A stretch of DNA of 64,000 nt from Breviolum minutum Mf 1.05b.01 (Eukaryota; Sar; Dinophyceae; Suessiales; Symbiodiniaceae). Below the pieces are notes generated by a model that was not told the origin of the DNA, did not search any database, and saw only the letters and a list, made by a program, of their open reading frames with translations. Location of the stretch: positions 23,553-87,552 of the forward strand of contig DF241140.1 in NCBI GenBank assembly GCA_000507305.1, read 5' to 3'. This document shows positions 1 to 10,400 of this stretch, piece after piece; the stretch's first letter is position 1; every line of letters starts with the position of its first letter. Both the position numbers and the translations under genes were made by a program.

Positions 1-120
1 GTTTTTTTTTCATTGCCCGAAGCATCATGGAATCTCAAACTGGTGGTTTGGAGATCCTAGTAGCCTTGTTATACAAAGTGTCAAGCCCTTGTTTTTTGGC
101 ATTGGAGGGTCTAATGATTC

Positions 121-252
121 TTACTAGGGTGTCCATGGTACTTAGTAATTGGATTATAACCCATATATATATATATATATAAGTAGGTAGTAAGTCCCGT
201 AAACAGACCATAAAACCAACTTCCCAAACTTAGTTGCTAACTTCCATGGACA
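121..252. repeat. Foldback element, family A-prime
   Basis: Inverted ends around GTGTCCATGG..ACTTAG on the left and CTAACTTCCATGGACA on the right, with a (TA)n tract in the loop. It resembles the copies at 6118 and 45437 and is diverged. Confidence 0.55.
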
Positions 253-440
253 AATCACCCCCTGTAGGGTGGTGGTGATTTTTTGCCGGGCAGGAGTCTC
301 CGGTTTGGTATGTAGAGCCTTGTGGTGGAGAAGGTGAATATCACGTGGGACGTTTGCGTGATAGCTATGAGGGACAACCTATGAAGTGGCCAAAAGCGGA
401 GGAGATTTGGGGAGAAAATAGGGAAGATTTGACAGGCAAT

Positions 441-512
441 TTTGAGGACCTCAAATAGCCTGGGACCCGAAAAAAAAACAGGTTTAAACCCCCTGTATTG
501 GAGGGTCGAATG
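441..512. repeat. Foldback element, family H
   Basis: Shows the family H signature: CCTCAAATAGCCTGG, then CAGGTTTAAACCCC, then TTGGAGGGTCGAATG. A lone right end of the same family (TTGGAGGGTCTAATG) lies at 101-116. Full copies are at 29841 and 48331. Confidence 0.6.
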
Positions 513-721
513 AGTCTTAGGGGGGGGGGGGGAAGATATTGGGAAGTTTTTTGCCGCCGCGATTTTTTCCGAACATGGGAGATTTGGAAGACCTATCAAA
601 ATATGAACAGAAACATGTTTAACACATGTTAGGAAAAGATACACCAAAAAAGAAATTTTAGCAACATTAACTGGGCCCCGACCAGTTATCACTGTGGTTA
701 CAATTCCTATAAGTATCCAAG

Positions 722-827
722 AAATCTCCAACAGGACCCACTGAACGGACCCCTAAACCTGAGTATCTAATAGCTCTAGCAACTTACTTAGGGGTCCGTT
801 GGTAAGGTCCCATTCAATTTTTGATGG
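722..827. repeat. Foldback element, family I
   Basis: GGACCCACTGAACGGACCCC on the left and GGGGTCCGTTGGTAAGGTCC on the right form an imperfect hairpin that ends in TCAATTTTTGATGG. Three more copies are at 2858, 3999 and 45176. Confidence 0.75.
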
Positions 828-1310
828 AAAGTAGGGTCATAACCACAGTTACCTGTTTAAAGGACCATTGATATATAGGGGTCATTCCCGCCATGTATTT
901 TTTTGGATCCGGGACCCCAACCTTGAAGGGCACCCACTCTACAGGCTTACAGGTGACGGCTACAGCGGCTACAAGATGAGGGAGTTATAGGGGTGACAAA
1001 AAAATCCAAATAACCCATTGTCAATAGTTGTTTCTGCTTAATGAAATAGGTGGTAGGTGATGTATATATATAATGTATATATATATACATTATAATGTAT
1101 ATATATATAATCCCCCAGAAGGCAAGGACTATAAGTGGTATATATTGAAACAAATGGGGGATTATATCACCTACCATCTACTAAGGGAACCAGGAAGTTC
1201 CATTGCACCCATTGAGTTTCGGCCATATATAGCTTAGGTCCATCTTGTGGTTGTTTTTTTTCGGCATTGTTTGTGGGTCAAAATACATTTTTCTCGGTTT
1301 GAAGCAGGCA
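828..1310. other. Non-coding stretch with TA microsatellite
   Basis: No exon-like reading frame. Holds degraded family L pieces (ATAACCACAGTTACCTG) and a run of TATATA units at about 1061-1112. Confidence 0.5.
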
Positions 1311-1317
1311 TTGTCAA

Positions 1318-1467
1318 CTGAACAATGGTTGTTCAGGGTACATAGGAGATGAACAACTACAAGGTTATGTAGGGATTATTTCATAAACCATTGTTAATTT
1401 TGTAAGGATCCCTTATAAAAACCAACTGGTATCATGGAAAGAAAGAGGTTTTTTTCGTGGCTCAACT
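1318..1467. repeat. Foldback element, family F
   Basis: The right end reads ATAAAAACCAACTGG and then TTTTTTTCGTGGCTCAAC, the standard family F right arm. The left arm (TGTTCAGGGTACATAGG) is diverged. Confidence 0.6.
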
Positions 1468-1610
1468 GTGCCATGTACCCTTACAGAATGTGTATTTGCT
1501 GGAAGGGTTTTAACCGGCCACCAGTTTTTGGGCTAAACTTCTTTCCCGTTGGTGGGAACGAATTTCACATAGTTTCACGATTATGTTTGTAAGAGTTTAG
1601 CAGCAACAAT

Positions 1611-1691
1611 TTCAGGTACCTAAAATGGAGCTTACGTAAGCCTTGCATAGAGCTTATCAAGGTGAGTATACCTCCATTTTAGGTACCTGAA
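1611..1691. repeat. Perfect-armed hairpin S (single copy)
   Basis: Arms TTCAGGTACCTAAAATGGAG and CTCCATTTTAGGTACCTGAA are exact reverse complements around a 41-base loop. No second copy was recognised in this window. Confidence 0.85.
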
Positions 1692-2235
1692 TGTTTTATG
1701 AGTTCATCATCATCCAAAAGAAGCCACCATTTTGTTGGTTGACTTCCAGGGTAGTTGGAAATTCCATGCGATGGAGTACAGCAAATTGGCGGCTTTGGGA
1801 TGAAGAGATGTGGCCCCAAAAGTAGAAAAAGGACTACAAGTAGTGGATACCTCAAGGATATTTATACCTTCAAGATACGTCAGGATGACACAAAATTTGA
1901 AGCATTTGTGTATATATACTTGCTCTCCCCCCCAAAAAAAGTCCTTTTCATCTCCACCCCGAAAAAATCAAAGAATCACAAAAACACTGAGATGAACCAA
2001 AAAACAACACTTTTTGTTGACACCTCCCCTCCAAGAAAACAAACATGATTTTTGACCCCAAAAAAAACATCTGTTGGGGACTTGCAAGGACTTGTACTCA
2101 GTACTGGAAAAACAAGATCTCACGTACATGCCTCCCGAAGTGAAGGGCTGGATGGATGCGATGCACATGTTGAGCCGTGGCTGGCACAAGTGGATCGATG
2201 TTTTATGGCTGGTCTGGTAGTCAAACCTAGCGAAA
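1692..2235. other. Stretch without recognisable features
   Basis: Short open frames occur on both strands, but none has a convincing exon boundary or recognisable protein. I see nothing more specific here. Confidence 0.4.
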
Positions 2236-2239
2236 CCCC

Positions 2240-2370
2240 CCAAGGCTAAACGTAACCCCCCTTTGAGAAATAAGGGTGTTTAACTGTCCGGCCTTGGTAT
2301 TGAAGGAAACCAAGGGTTGTGCATCATAAAGCCCCTCATTTCTGGCCAGGGGGGTACCTTAGGTTGACTA
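2240..2370. repeat. Foldback element, family O
   Basis: Contains CCGGCCTTGGTATTGAAGG and an inverted partner ending in CATTTCTGGCCAGG. Better copies lie at 12366 and 46736. Confidence 0.45.
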
Positions 2371-2447
2371 GCCATGAAATGGATTTGGTGTGGAGGGATG
2401 GGCCAAGTGTGGCTCACGTTACAAGTTTTGTACCTGCTACACTCTCT

Positions 2448-2523
2448 CGAAGTTTAACAGCTGCCCCCCCTGAAAAATTGGTGGTTGGACAGTAACTTTT
2501 CAGGGGCGTTTGCTGTTATTGGT
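2448..2523. repeat. Foldback element, family D (short)
   Basis: Left AACAGCTGCCCCCCTGAAAA and right TTTTCAGGGGCGTTTGCTGT pair as a hairpin typical of the family D inner arms. Confidence 0.65.
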
Positions 2524-2857
2524 TTGGGGATTTTGTTGGTGATGCAAAATAGTGGGACGGTCCCAAAATGCCCAGAAGATACTGCGAATGGTGCATTCCC
2601 TTGGAGGGTTTTCACACCCAATGGTTTTGGTGGCATATCACTTTGGAAAGCTTCGACTTACAGGTAATGCTTCAACTTTCGCAGAATATGGAGATCCCGA
2701 GCTTTTGAGCAAAGAAAATAACATCTTTGTTGTGCCTCCAAATGGGTTTTGATGTAAACATACATCAAGGGGATGATATCGGCTATGATGTCCTTGGTGA
2801 TGGTAGGGACGAATCCCCAAACTTAAACTCCAACTCCATAGAGATGCCAACCTCCAA

Positions 2858-2961
2858 CCGGACCCACGGGTCACGGACCCCTAAAACTGAGTATATATCT
2901 TATAGCTCGATCGCAACTTACCTAGGTGTGCATTGGTAAGGTCCCATTCAATTTTTGATGG
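2858..2961. repeat. Foldback element, family I
   Basis: Same plan as 722-827: GACCCACGGGTCACGGACCC at the left, AAGGTCCCATTCAATTTTTG and ATGG at the right. Confidence 0.7.
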
Positions 2962-3469
2962 ATCTTTTGTAGTATTTTTTACCTACAACCACGGTGCACC
3001 TAGAAACTTACAGACACTCTTTTTTGGCGGGCTTCACCGGCACCATTTTATGGGTGAAATCTTTCAGAATATGGATCATTTGATTTGGGTGCATACCCAG
3101 ATGTTCCAGTTCCGTATATCTTTGGAACCAACCTCCCAGTTGCGTATCAGGTAGACTCGAACACTGGTGAACCAAATATATAGGTTCCAGATCATTTGGG
3201 TTGTAGGTAGGTAGGATGTAAATAAATAGGTATATACATAAATGTAACCGCTCCAAAGTGAAATGCTGGACCTGGGAACTGAATCACAAAGGATGTTTTT
3301 GTGGAGCAAACTGCCGTATTTCCTAAGAATATTCCTTGTTTTTACGGGGTGAACTAAACATAACCTTACCAGGGGCTGAAAAAGATGATGCTGTTTCATC
3401 CACCGCCCTTTGGCTGTGATGTTTGTACACATGGGTGGAGGTTCTTGGAGGATCTCATCCCATGACTTG

Positions 3470-3581
3470 GAAGGAAGTGATCGTAAGTCCACAAGACCTG
3501 GGGTTGTGGGACCACTTCCGAAATGGCCGGATTTTGTTGGTTTATTAAATGGGGGTGAAACTAACTATACTTACTAAGTAT
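3470..3581. repeat. Foldback element, family J-related
   Basis: Carries GGGGTTGTGGGACCACTTCC and terminal GAAGTGATCGTAAGTC opposite TTACTAAGTA. Closely similar to 11165-11295. Confidence 0.5.
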
Positions 3582-3630
3582 GGCTACCTGGCAGATCATA
3601 GCAGTAACGGATGGCACCTTTTTGAGAAGT

Positions 3631-3763
3631 CATTTGAGCAGTGCCCACTTAAGCCGTGGGCATTGGCTGTATATATCTGATGAAATGCTACCCAGTTAGG
3701 GATTATGATAGGCCATGAAATAAGGATCCCTATCAACCTGAATCAGGATTTCATGGAATGTCC
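3631..3763. repeat. Foldback element, family F
   Basis: TTTGAGCAGTGCCC start, TGAAATGCTACCCAGTTAGG core, and AAATAAGGATCCCTATCAAC right arm match the other family F copies. Confidence 0.6.
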
Positions 3764-3998
3764 GGTTTTGAACGTTGCTCTTTTTCCCAAGTGTTTTCGA
3801 AGTCGCGTTGTCTTTTCTCTTTTTTCGAAACCAGAAAGGAGGTGTTTTTCTACGGGTTGTCTAAAGTTGTCTTGAGGTGTTTACGTTGTTGTTAAACCCC
3901 AGGTTGAATTTCAGAAACATGCCTTACCCCAAAAAATTGCCATGCATGATTGAAAAAAGGAAAAATACTCAAAGCACACTTTTGGACCAAAGCAATAT

Positions 3999-4110
3999 TC
4001 CATCAAAAATTGAACCGGACCTTACCAATGGACCCCTAAGTTGCTAGAGCTTTTTTTGGATACTCAGGTTTAGGGGTCCGTTCAGTGGGTCGTGTTGGAT
4101 ATTTCTTGGA
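3999..4110. repeat. Foldback element, family I
   Basis: Opposite orientation to 722-827. Begins CCATCAAAAATTGAACCGG and ends GGGGTCCGTTCAGTGGGTCG followed by TTGGATATTTCTTGG. Confidence 0.75.
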
Positions 4111-4301
4111 AATATTTCCCGTCTGCAGTTGCAGTTGATGCGCCCTTTAAACCTGTGTTTCTTCAAAATGTTCCGCGACGTTTTTCCACCAGAGGAATTT
4201 TGCAGAGGACCTGGATTTTGAGGTCACTGGCGAAGGACCTTTTGGAGGGGTGTTTGTCATATCCTGGGGGTTCTAAGGATCCAATGTTTTTGCCAGGTTA
4301 A
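4092..4301 (+). CDS. Exon-like open frame, unrecognised
   Basis: An open frame directly downstream of a family I element reads through RRFSTRGILQRTWILRSLAK and ends at a stop at 4299-4301. The other two forward frames also stay open over part of it, so the coding frame is uncertain. I do not recognise the protein. Confidence 0.2.
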   Translation: MLDISWKYFPSAVAVDAPFKPVFLQNVPRRFSTRGILQRTWILRSLAKDLLEGCLSYPGGSKDPMFLPG

Positions 4302-4361
4302 ATGAGCAGTGAAACACGGGACGGGGGTTTCTGGTTGGTTGGTTTGTGGTTATAGGGTAAT

Positions 4362-4512
4362 TACTTGGATGTCCCGGGACAGGTTTGTTAGGATCTTAAT
4401 GCTTAGGATCAATGGATTATTTCACCTATGTATCAATGGGTTTTTTGTTGGGTTTACAACCCATCCACTTGTATACTAATTATTGATCCTAACTTCCTGG
4501 GACATCCAAGTA
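4362..4512. repeat. Foldback element, family A
   Basis: TACTTGGATGTCCCGGGACA at the left and CTTCCTGGGACATCCAAGTA at the right are inverted partners. The inner part carries AGGATCAATGG opposite ATTGATCCTAAC. Confidence 0.85.
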
Positions 4513-4513
4513 T

Positions 4514-5320
4514 GTCGAGGATGAAATACTGTACCCTTTGTTATGTGGTTGGATCGTTTCATAAACGGTGAATAAGGATCCGTTAAAAAGATAATGAGGA
4601 GTTTGGAAAGGTAAATGAACTGACATTTTGGTGTGAATTTCAGGTGCCCATGATTTTGTGCATAAGATTCCATGAGATCATGAGGTGTTTTTTTGAGTCA
4701 GGGCACTCAATGTCACCGTGTTTTTGCTCCAGAAGAATAGCCGTATTTTTTTTTCAGGATTACTCACCATCATCATCCCCAAAAATAATCCCGAAAAAAA
4801 CAGGTGAACATGTCCCTAGGCAAATGAAGTGACTTGTTGGATGGAAGTTAGTACAAGCAAATCCCTCATTGCAAAGAGGCCCCATAGTCAACATGATAGA
4901 TGAACTAGATTAGATGAGCAAAAAACACAAAAAAAAACAGCAAATACGAGGTAAAATGGTATAACTACGACTACACTTCATCTCTAAGTGGAAAAACCTG
5001 TCAAGAAAAATCAGCGCAGATCCGTTTCCCACAAAGGAGCAGAAAAAGATCCTAGAGAAGACGGCATCCAATGGTTGCCGAGTACTACTTTGATGGCCTT
5101 GCGCTTGCTGCGTACCTTGTAGAGAGCGCGCCAGAGTTTTTTTTGTTTCTGTTCGATGGGTGAACGTGTGAGGTTGCAAGAATGAACTGAATATATCATG
5201 TGTTCTTTAAGCTCGTTTTTTAATGGATTCTATCATGGTAAATCAACATGTTGCACCACCTTTTGGGGAATATGTTGTATCTTTTCCAACCACCAAACAA
5301 GCAATTCTGGGTCATAATTA
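4514..5320. other. Mostly featureless; one ambiguous coding patch
   Basis: At about 5040-5160 the minus strand reads KKLWRALYKVRSKRKAIKVV, while the plus strand is open too (PFPTKEQKKILEKTASNG). One of them may be an exon, but I cannot decide which. Confidence 0.3.
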
Positions 5321-5326
5321 GATGTC

Positions 5327-5414
5327 CAGGTGATTCAATTCCTGACCTTTTTATCAGCGATCATTGGAGGCTACCAACAACATCCCCAAAAGGTCGTAAA
5401 GAACTGCCAGGGAA
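5327..5414. repeat. Foldback element, family G
   Basis: CCAGGTGATTCAATTCCTGA at the left and AAGGTCGTAAAGAACTGCCA at the right. Eight further copies are listed. Confidence 0.75.
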
Positions 5415-5885
5415 TCAATCTTATATCCCATATGCTCCGTAGATTTCAGCCAAATTAGGTAAATATTCCATACTTTTCACGAAGAGATCGTCCATTTTTT
5501 CCAAAATCACCTAGGATATGTGGTCAGATGCTCCTCCTAGGTTGTAAACACAAAAAGGGATTTCATTTTTAGGAGATCCCCAGTACCCTTCACTTGCTGT
5601 TCCTGAAGGGGGAGCATTTAAATGCATACAACCCCAAACAACATTCCCTGGATGTTTTGATAGTCAGGCAGGTGGGGATGGGCTATACGCCATATAGCGT
5701 TTTTCTTGAATTTGGCAAATTGTTCAAGAAAACTTCGAAGATATCGCATGTTCTTTAGACACTGTTCAACCATTGAGGTCTTTGCATAGGTCTTTTGCTA
5801 CACTTGAACCACAGATGGTTCTCGAAAACAACATCAGACTTGATAAGGTTGTTCTGCATCAACAGAAGATATGTTGGGTGATTGT
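5415..5885. other. Stretch without recognisable features
   Basis: No repeat arm, exon or RNA signal that I can support. Confidence 0.4.
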
Positions 5886-5887
5886 TT

Positions 5888-6002
5888 TCCAGGCAATTCT
5901 GCAAACGTGACTTTTTGGGATGGTGAGTGAAAACGTGACTCTTTCCAAGGGTGAAATCGTGACCTCCAACCTGATAAAAAGGTCACGAATTGAACCACCT
6001 GG
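5888..6002. repeat. Foldback element, family G
   Basis: Begins CCAGGCAATTCTGC and ends AAAAAGGTCACGAATTGAAC followed by CACCTGG. Reverse orientation relative to 5327. Confidence 0.75.
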
Positions 6003-6117
6003 TTGATGTTCATTTCCCTGCCTAGTTTGTTCGTAGGATTAAGGCTAAGAAAAAGTAGCCCCAGGTCATAGGATTTGTTGTAGGCGAAATCCCGAAGTCT
6101 TAGGACATACCTGGATC

Positions 6118-6272
6118 CTTACTAGGGTATCCTGCTGGAAGTGATCGTAACTAGTTTTATATAGTATATAAGTTGCTATATTTCACCTATTAACGGGACG
6201 TAAACAACCTATACTTATATAGGGGCTACAGTATAATCCATTGATCCTAAGTACCAGCAGGAAATCTCTATA
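6118..6272. repeat. Foldback element, family A-prime
   Basis: TACTAGGGTATCCTGCTGGA with AGTGATCGTAACTAG at the left and TGATCCTAAGTACCAGCAGG at the right. The centre is made of TATAAGT units, as in family A. Confidence 0.65.
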
Positions 6273-6274
6273 AA

Positions 6275-6755
6275 ATAACTAGGGTGAAACAACCCCAGGC
6301 AAACCAAATTATTTCATGTATTTTCGGCCATTTATAAGGGGCCCATAACTTAGGACATACCTGGATTCTGATATTGATTGATCCTTTCTAACATCTTGAC
6401 CACTTCCAAGGTCCACATGATCCGGTGACAATTTGGGAGGCACAAAGACTCGAGACTTGCGGGGTGTTTTGGTCGTGGTTCTTTGATGGTTAGATATATG
6501 GTTAGTTGATTTGGTGGCTAAGCTTATCACAAGATACAAAAGAAGTATACTTAATCATCTTTAAGGGAAGTTGGGCTGGGTAGCTTGTCGAAAAATCATA
6601 GGAAGAAATGAAGAATTGATGCAACCATATAATTATTAACTGTTGATGCATGAACTCTTGCACTCAAAATTCAAAAAAGCAGTTAGCATAATTGAGTGAT
6701 CCTTGCCAGATTTTTTACCCAAGAATTTCCCGCTTGATGACACAGAAGTGTTTCT
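6275..6755. other. Stretch without recognisable features
   Basis: Short open frames on the minus strand show no exon context. Nothing specific is seen. Confidence 0.35.
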
Positions 6756-6757
6756 TG

Positions 6758-6855
6758 CCCTAGTCTTCCAAATACCTCCTGAGGTTTGGTGTTTAAAAGG
6801 TATGTTTTTGGGGTCCAATTGACACCTCCTCAATTTAGGTGTTTGGAAGCCTAAC
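6758..6855. repeat. Foldback element, family E
   Basis: CCCTAGTCTTCCAAATACCT at the left and TTTAGGTGTTTGGAAGCCTA at the right. The loop contains GGTATGTTTTTGGGGTCCA, shared with the other E copies. Confidence 0.75.
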
Positions 6856-6874
6856 ATGGAACCCGAACTCAAAA

Positions 6875-6935
6875 TAGAGGTTTGCTTCAGGTGATTTTCC
6901 TTTTCAATTGGGTGATTTTTAAGGTGAACCATGTT
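6875..6935. repeat. Repeat, family P
   Basis: TTCAGGTGATTTTCCTTTTC, AATTGGGTGATTTTTAAGG and TGAACC. The inverted form of the same string lies at 48135 and 61990. Confidence 0.55.
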
Positions 6936-7318
6936 AATTTTCAATCACATAAATTGCTCACAAATAGAACGGGTGGGGTTGAGCCCCAAAAGAGGTGTAT
7001 ATTGAGGATAGTTTAAAGATATTTAGAGGTCTTTAAAGGGGTTGGTGACATGTGGCATGCAACCAAAAAGACACCCTTCACCAACAAATGGTCGGATCCT
7101 TGAATTTATTCTTCTTTAAGTCCAGTTCTGAACTTGTCGAAATCATTCCATAGTCTTAGATGTACCCTTAGGACCTTTGACTTTCTGAGTTTAGGGTTTG
7201 AAATTAAATGTAATCTACTGAAAGTTAAGCTTTTAGCAAGGTACCTAAGTTTTCCAAGATTCATCTTCAAAATGAGGCCTTTCATGGAAACGGCCGAATG
7301 AAATCCGCAATTTGGAAT

Positions 7319-7423
7319 TCCTGGAAAACAGCCATTGCGACGTCTATTTCCATCAACTAAGAACGTCTAAAAACAGCAATCCAGTTCCCTCAAAAAAGAT
7401 GATACTTTGCTATGTCTTCCAGG
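7319..7423. repeat. Short element, family Q
   Basis: Begins CCTGGAAAACAG and ends TATGTCTTCCAGG. The middle TTGCGACGTCTATTTCCATC matches copies at 34893, 37949 and 55795. The right end coincides with a good intron acceptor. Confidence 0.7.
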
Positions 7424-7458
7424 TTGTGTTGTTTAGAATTTTCTCTTAATTTCCGCAG

Positions 7459-7511
7459 ATCGATGGAGAAAAACCTTGGCAAAAAGGACAAAACTTGGCT
7501 CCTCATACAAG
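7459..7511 (+). CDS. Candidate exon upstream of 7681, unrecognised
   Basis: An acceptor-like TTTCCGCAG lies at 7450-7458, followed by 53 open bases ending TACAAG just before GTGGGC. The frame that joins the next exon in phase reads RWRKTLAKRTKLGSSYK, a basic stretch. The other two frames are open as well, so the frame rests on the join and not on the protein. I do not recognise the product. Confidence 0.4.
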
Positions 7512-7641
7512 GTGGGCCCCTTACCAGTTATAAATGGAGTTATAACTCCTTTAAGTACGGTCATAACCCCAGTTACCCCTTTATTATTATAAGGATATGT
7601 TTGAAAGGGTTATAACTCCACTTATAACTGCTAGGGCCCCA
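7512..7641. repeat. Foldback element, family L, sitting at an intron donor
   Basis: GTGGGCCCCTTACCAGTTAT with AAATGGAG at the left and CTCCACTTATAACTGC followed by TAGGGCCCCAC at the right. The first base of the element is the G of a candidate GT donor. Together with 39 further bases ending CATCCTTTGCAG it would make up the whole intron 7512-7680. Confidence 0.75.
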
Positions 7642-7680
7642 CTTTCTATGGCGGCATCTTGTTTCCCTCATCCTTTGCAG

Positions 7681-7803
7681 GATAATCGTACAGCCTTTGG
7701 CCCGTTGTTCAACTTCGTTCGGAACTGGAGTGGTAAGATCAAACCGCACATCGAGTACCTTGGTTTTTTGTTGTGGAGGAATTTGTGGAGCATACCAAGG
7801 TAG
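7681..7803 (+). CDS. Candidate terminal exon, unrecognised
   Basis: A pyrimidine-rich acceptor TTTCCCTCATCCTTTGCAG ends at 7680. The frame then reads DNRTAFGPLFNFVRNWSG and KIKPHIEYLGFLLWRNLW to a TAG at 7801-7803 (40 codons). The composition is protein-like and no foldback element overlaps it. Joined to 7459-7511 it would give a short basic-to-aromatic C-terminus. I do not recognise a family. Confidence rests on the acceptor and the stop. Confidence 0.5.
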   Translation, partial: DNRTAFGPLFNFVRNWSGKIKPHIEYLGFLLWRNLWSIPR

Positions 7804-8098
7804 TTGGAAAAATTGATCCCCCTAAAAACACAGGACACGACGAAGAGAGATATTTGACAAGATTATCAGGATTGCCAATTTAGGTTTACGAGATAATTAA
7901 CACATGATTGCCTTTTTTTGATCTTATGAACCCAATTTATAAGTATACAAAATGTGACATGTTTTTTCAGGTATTTTTCTCAAATATTTGAGTCTGGGAA
8001 TCCCCCATTTTGAGAAAATACTTCTCCCCTCACAAGGGAGGCAAATGCGGGTGTGTCTCAAAAACGAGGGCCTGCCAAAAAACATGTAATAATAATAT

Positions 8099-8138
8099 TC
8101 ACCACCACCACCACCACCACCACCACCACCACCACCAG

Positions 8139-8204
<66 letters not shown>

Positions 8205-8284
8205 TCAATCATCAATCATCAATCATTAATCATTAATCATCAATCATCAATCATCAACCATCAATCATCAATCATCAATCAATC

Positions 8285-8342
<58 letters not shown>
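8099..8342. repeat. Compound CAC/CAT/ATCA/ATC microsatellite
   Basis: About 12 CAC units, a CAG, then a long CAT run, then interspersed ATCAATC units, then a long ATC run. All purines are on one strand pattern. The +strand frame encodes polyhistidine and the minus frame polyaspartate. There are no exon boundaries, so this is simple sequence. Confidence 0.95.
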
Positions 8343-8439
8343 GTTCATAAGCTTTGGTATCTTGCATTATTACTTGCATGATATTTCATGATATATATAT
8401 ACATTTGTATGTATATATATATATATTCATATCCCTAAA

Positions 8440-8584
8440 AATCGAAGCTTCACAGCATCCCATCTGTCCGTCCTACATGAACCTGGGAGTCTCTCCCGAC
8501 CTCGCTTCGACCAACACGGTCAACGGTGAGGTTGATCTTCAAGGATGGGTTGAAACAATGCCATCGCAGATGGGTACAACATAG
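8440..8584 (+). CDS. Candidate terminal exon, unrecognised
   Basis: An open frame reading NLGVSPDLASTNTVNGEVDL followed by QGWVETMPSQMGTT ends at a stop at 8582-8584. It has few repeats and balanced composition. No acceptor was pinned down, so the left edge is approximate. No family recognised. Confidence 0.35.
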
Positions 8585-8667
8585 ACCTGGCTCCATTTCG
8601 GATGTGTGCCATGGCTACTAACATGAGCAATCAAGGAATTTGGGATTTGCAGTTTTTCTAAGGCAAA

Positions 8668-8790
8668 AATATTCCCCTTGAGCAATGAAAAAAGGACCCC
8701 GGTTGGTTGTTTAGGGTTTATGTCGGGGATGAAATACTACCCAGTTCTGTGGATGATTTTTTTATACTGCATACGGGGATTATGGTATGT
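8668..8790. repeat. Foldback element, family F
   Basis: CCTTGAGCAATGAAAAAAGG start, GGTTGGTTGTTTAGGG and ATGAAATACTACCCAGTTC core. The right arm is poorly conserved. Confidence 0.6.
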
Positions 8791-9095
8791 ACATATGTGG
8801 ATGTTTTTGTTTGGGCCTAATTCAACTGGAAATTCTAGTGTTTCCACTGAGGAAGGCCATTAAGACTAATAAAACCACCAATTTTTTTTGTATTTGGACA
8901 CATGAATCAACTACAGTAATGGTAAATGGGTGGTTTTGGGGCCCGGAGGTTTGGAATTCGTTTGGGGTACTCCTAACAATCCCTTTTGTAAGGGAATCCC
9001 AGGAATCCAAACCACAAGGCCCCAAACCACAAGGCTTCACAATTAGCTGAGGTAAACTGACATAGCCATGTTAGATTTCGGGGTGTATGTTTCCT

Positions 9096-9200
9096 GAATC
9101 TCTAGGCTTCCAAACACCAAGCATAAGTAGTGATAAGAGTGGACTCCCAAACCCTACCCAGAAGACCGACCTCACCTGAGCAGGTATGGAAGACTATATA
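9096..9200. repeat. Fragment of family E
   Basis: TCTCTAGGCTTCCAAACACC is one arm of family E. The partner arm is weak. Confidence 0.35.
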
Positions 9201-9590
9201 AAGAATATGTGATCCCACAAAGTTAAAAACTTGGGCATTTACCCTCAAAAACTACCTCCCCTCAAAAAAAATAAGGCCGGCCTTATTGAGAAATTAAGGT
9301 TACCCACCATCGTCCCAAAAACTGGCCTTATGTATTTCTTGGGGGAGCGGGGGCATTTCAGATTCCCATGACATTTTTACGGCCCTTGGCGAAAAGAATG
9401 CAACCCAACCTTCGGGTTCTGTTGCCAGAACCCGATCGTTCAAAATCATTGACCAACCCACATGCTCCGAGTGGAACATGGGAATATTTACCTATACCCT
9501 CGAAGGTGAACCATAATCATGGAGGTGAAAGGAAGATCATTTTCCTTTCTAAATGGGAGATTTGTAGGTTACATGTTAATCTTCCGGGGT

Positions 9591-10078
9591 GTAATACTTC
9601 TACTAATAAAAAATCAAGCCATCCATCTAAACTCCGTGAAACCAAGATGTTGAGGCACTGACCCGTCAGGGAGAATTTGTGGTAGCCACACCATTGATGG
9701 TGACAAGAGTGCCAGCGATATAACCAAGTATTTTTTTTGTGCAGTAGCTAGAAACAGGTGAATTGATCTTTCAACAACAGTAATAGTGCATAATGTGGAC
9801 TCCCTCTTGTTGTTCTGCATGGGTATTTTGATTNGTAATACTACTACTAATAAAAAATCAAGCCATCCATCTAAAACTCCGTGAAACCAAGATGTTGAGG
9901 CACTGACCCGTCAGGGAGAATTTGTGGTAGCCACACCATTGATGGTGACAAGAGTGCCAGCGATATAACCAAGTATTTTTTTTGTGCAGTAGCTAGAAAC
10001 AGGTGAATTGATCTTTCAACAACAGTAATAGTGCATAATGTGGACTCCCTCTTGTTGTTCTGCATGGGTATTTTGATT
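9591..10078. other. 243-bp direct duplication split by one N (likely assembly overlap)
   Basis: Bases 9591-9833 and 9835-10078 are nearly identical, both running from GTAATACT to GGGTATTTTGATT. They are separated by a single N at 9834. The differences I see are one substitution near the start (CTTCTACT against CTACTACT) and one extra A. This is the pattern left when two contigs that overlap are joined without merging. Confidence 0.85.
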
Positions 10079-10099
10079 GGTATCTTAGTTCTATCCATG

Positions 10100-10400
10100 T
10101 TCAACACGTAAATTGGATATTTTTCAGCATGGCAAGCATCCACCTCCCATTCTTTCAAGCAAGATTCATAACAGGGCAAGGCTGTTTCAATACAAGACAT
10201 AAGCGGCTCCAACTTGCCGATGCAAGTATCGGACCTCCCGGACCGCTTAAGTAGCTTCGTTCAGGTATGGCAAATACAATGGCCAGCGTGGTGTTGCAAC
10301 TTGCCGGGCCGTTGGCACATTCACCATCACCATCGGTAGAGGGGACAGATGGTTTTTCTCGGAGAGGGTCCATGACATGATAGGGAGGATGATTGTACAA
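10100..10400 (-). CDS. Possible minus-strand coding patch, unrecognised
   Basis: Two minus-strand frames read protein-like text: PLMSCIETALPCYESCLKEW over 10140-10205 and PLREKPSVPSTDGDGECANG over 10310-10375. They are in different frames and would need an intron between them. I recognise no family, and neither has a clear splice site. Confidence 0.25.

Noticed and set aside
255-731. 158-codon minus-strand frame
   Set aside because: It crosses family H and other repeat sequence and poly-G, and its composition is not protein-like.
2052-2249. Opposing open frames on both strands at 1968-2249
   Set aside because: They overlap each other without splice context and end in family O sequence.
7924-8208. 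Minus-strand frame with acidic and glycine runs as a gene
   Set aside because: The runs are the microsatellite read backwards. The remainder has no recognisable protein character.
8010-8381. Polyhistidine and polyaspartate frames
   Set aside because: Pure microsatellite (CAC, CAT, ATC). No exon boundaries and the same runs are open on both strands.
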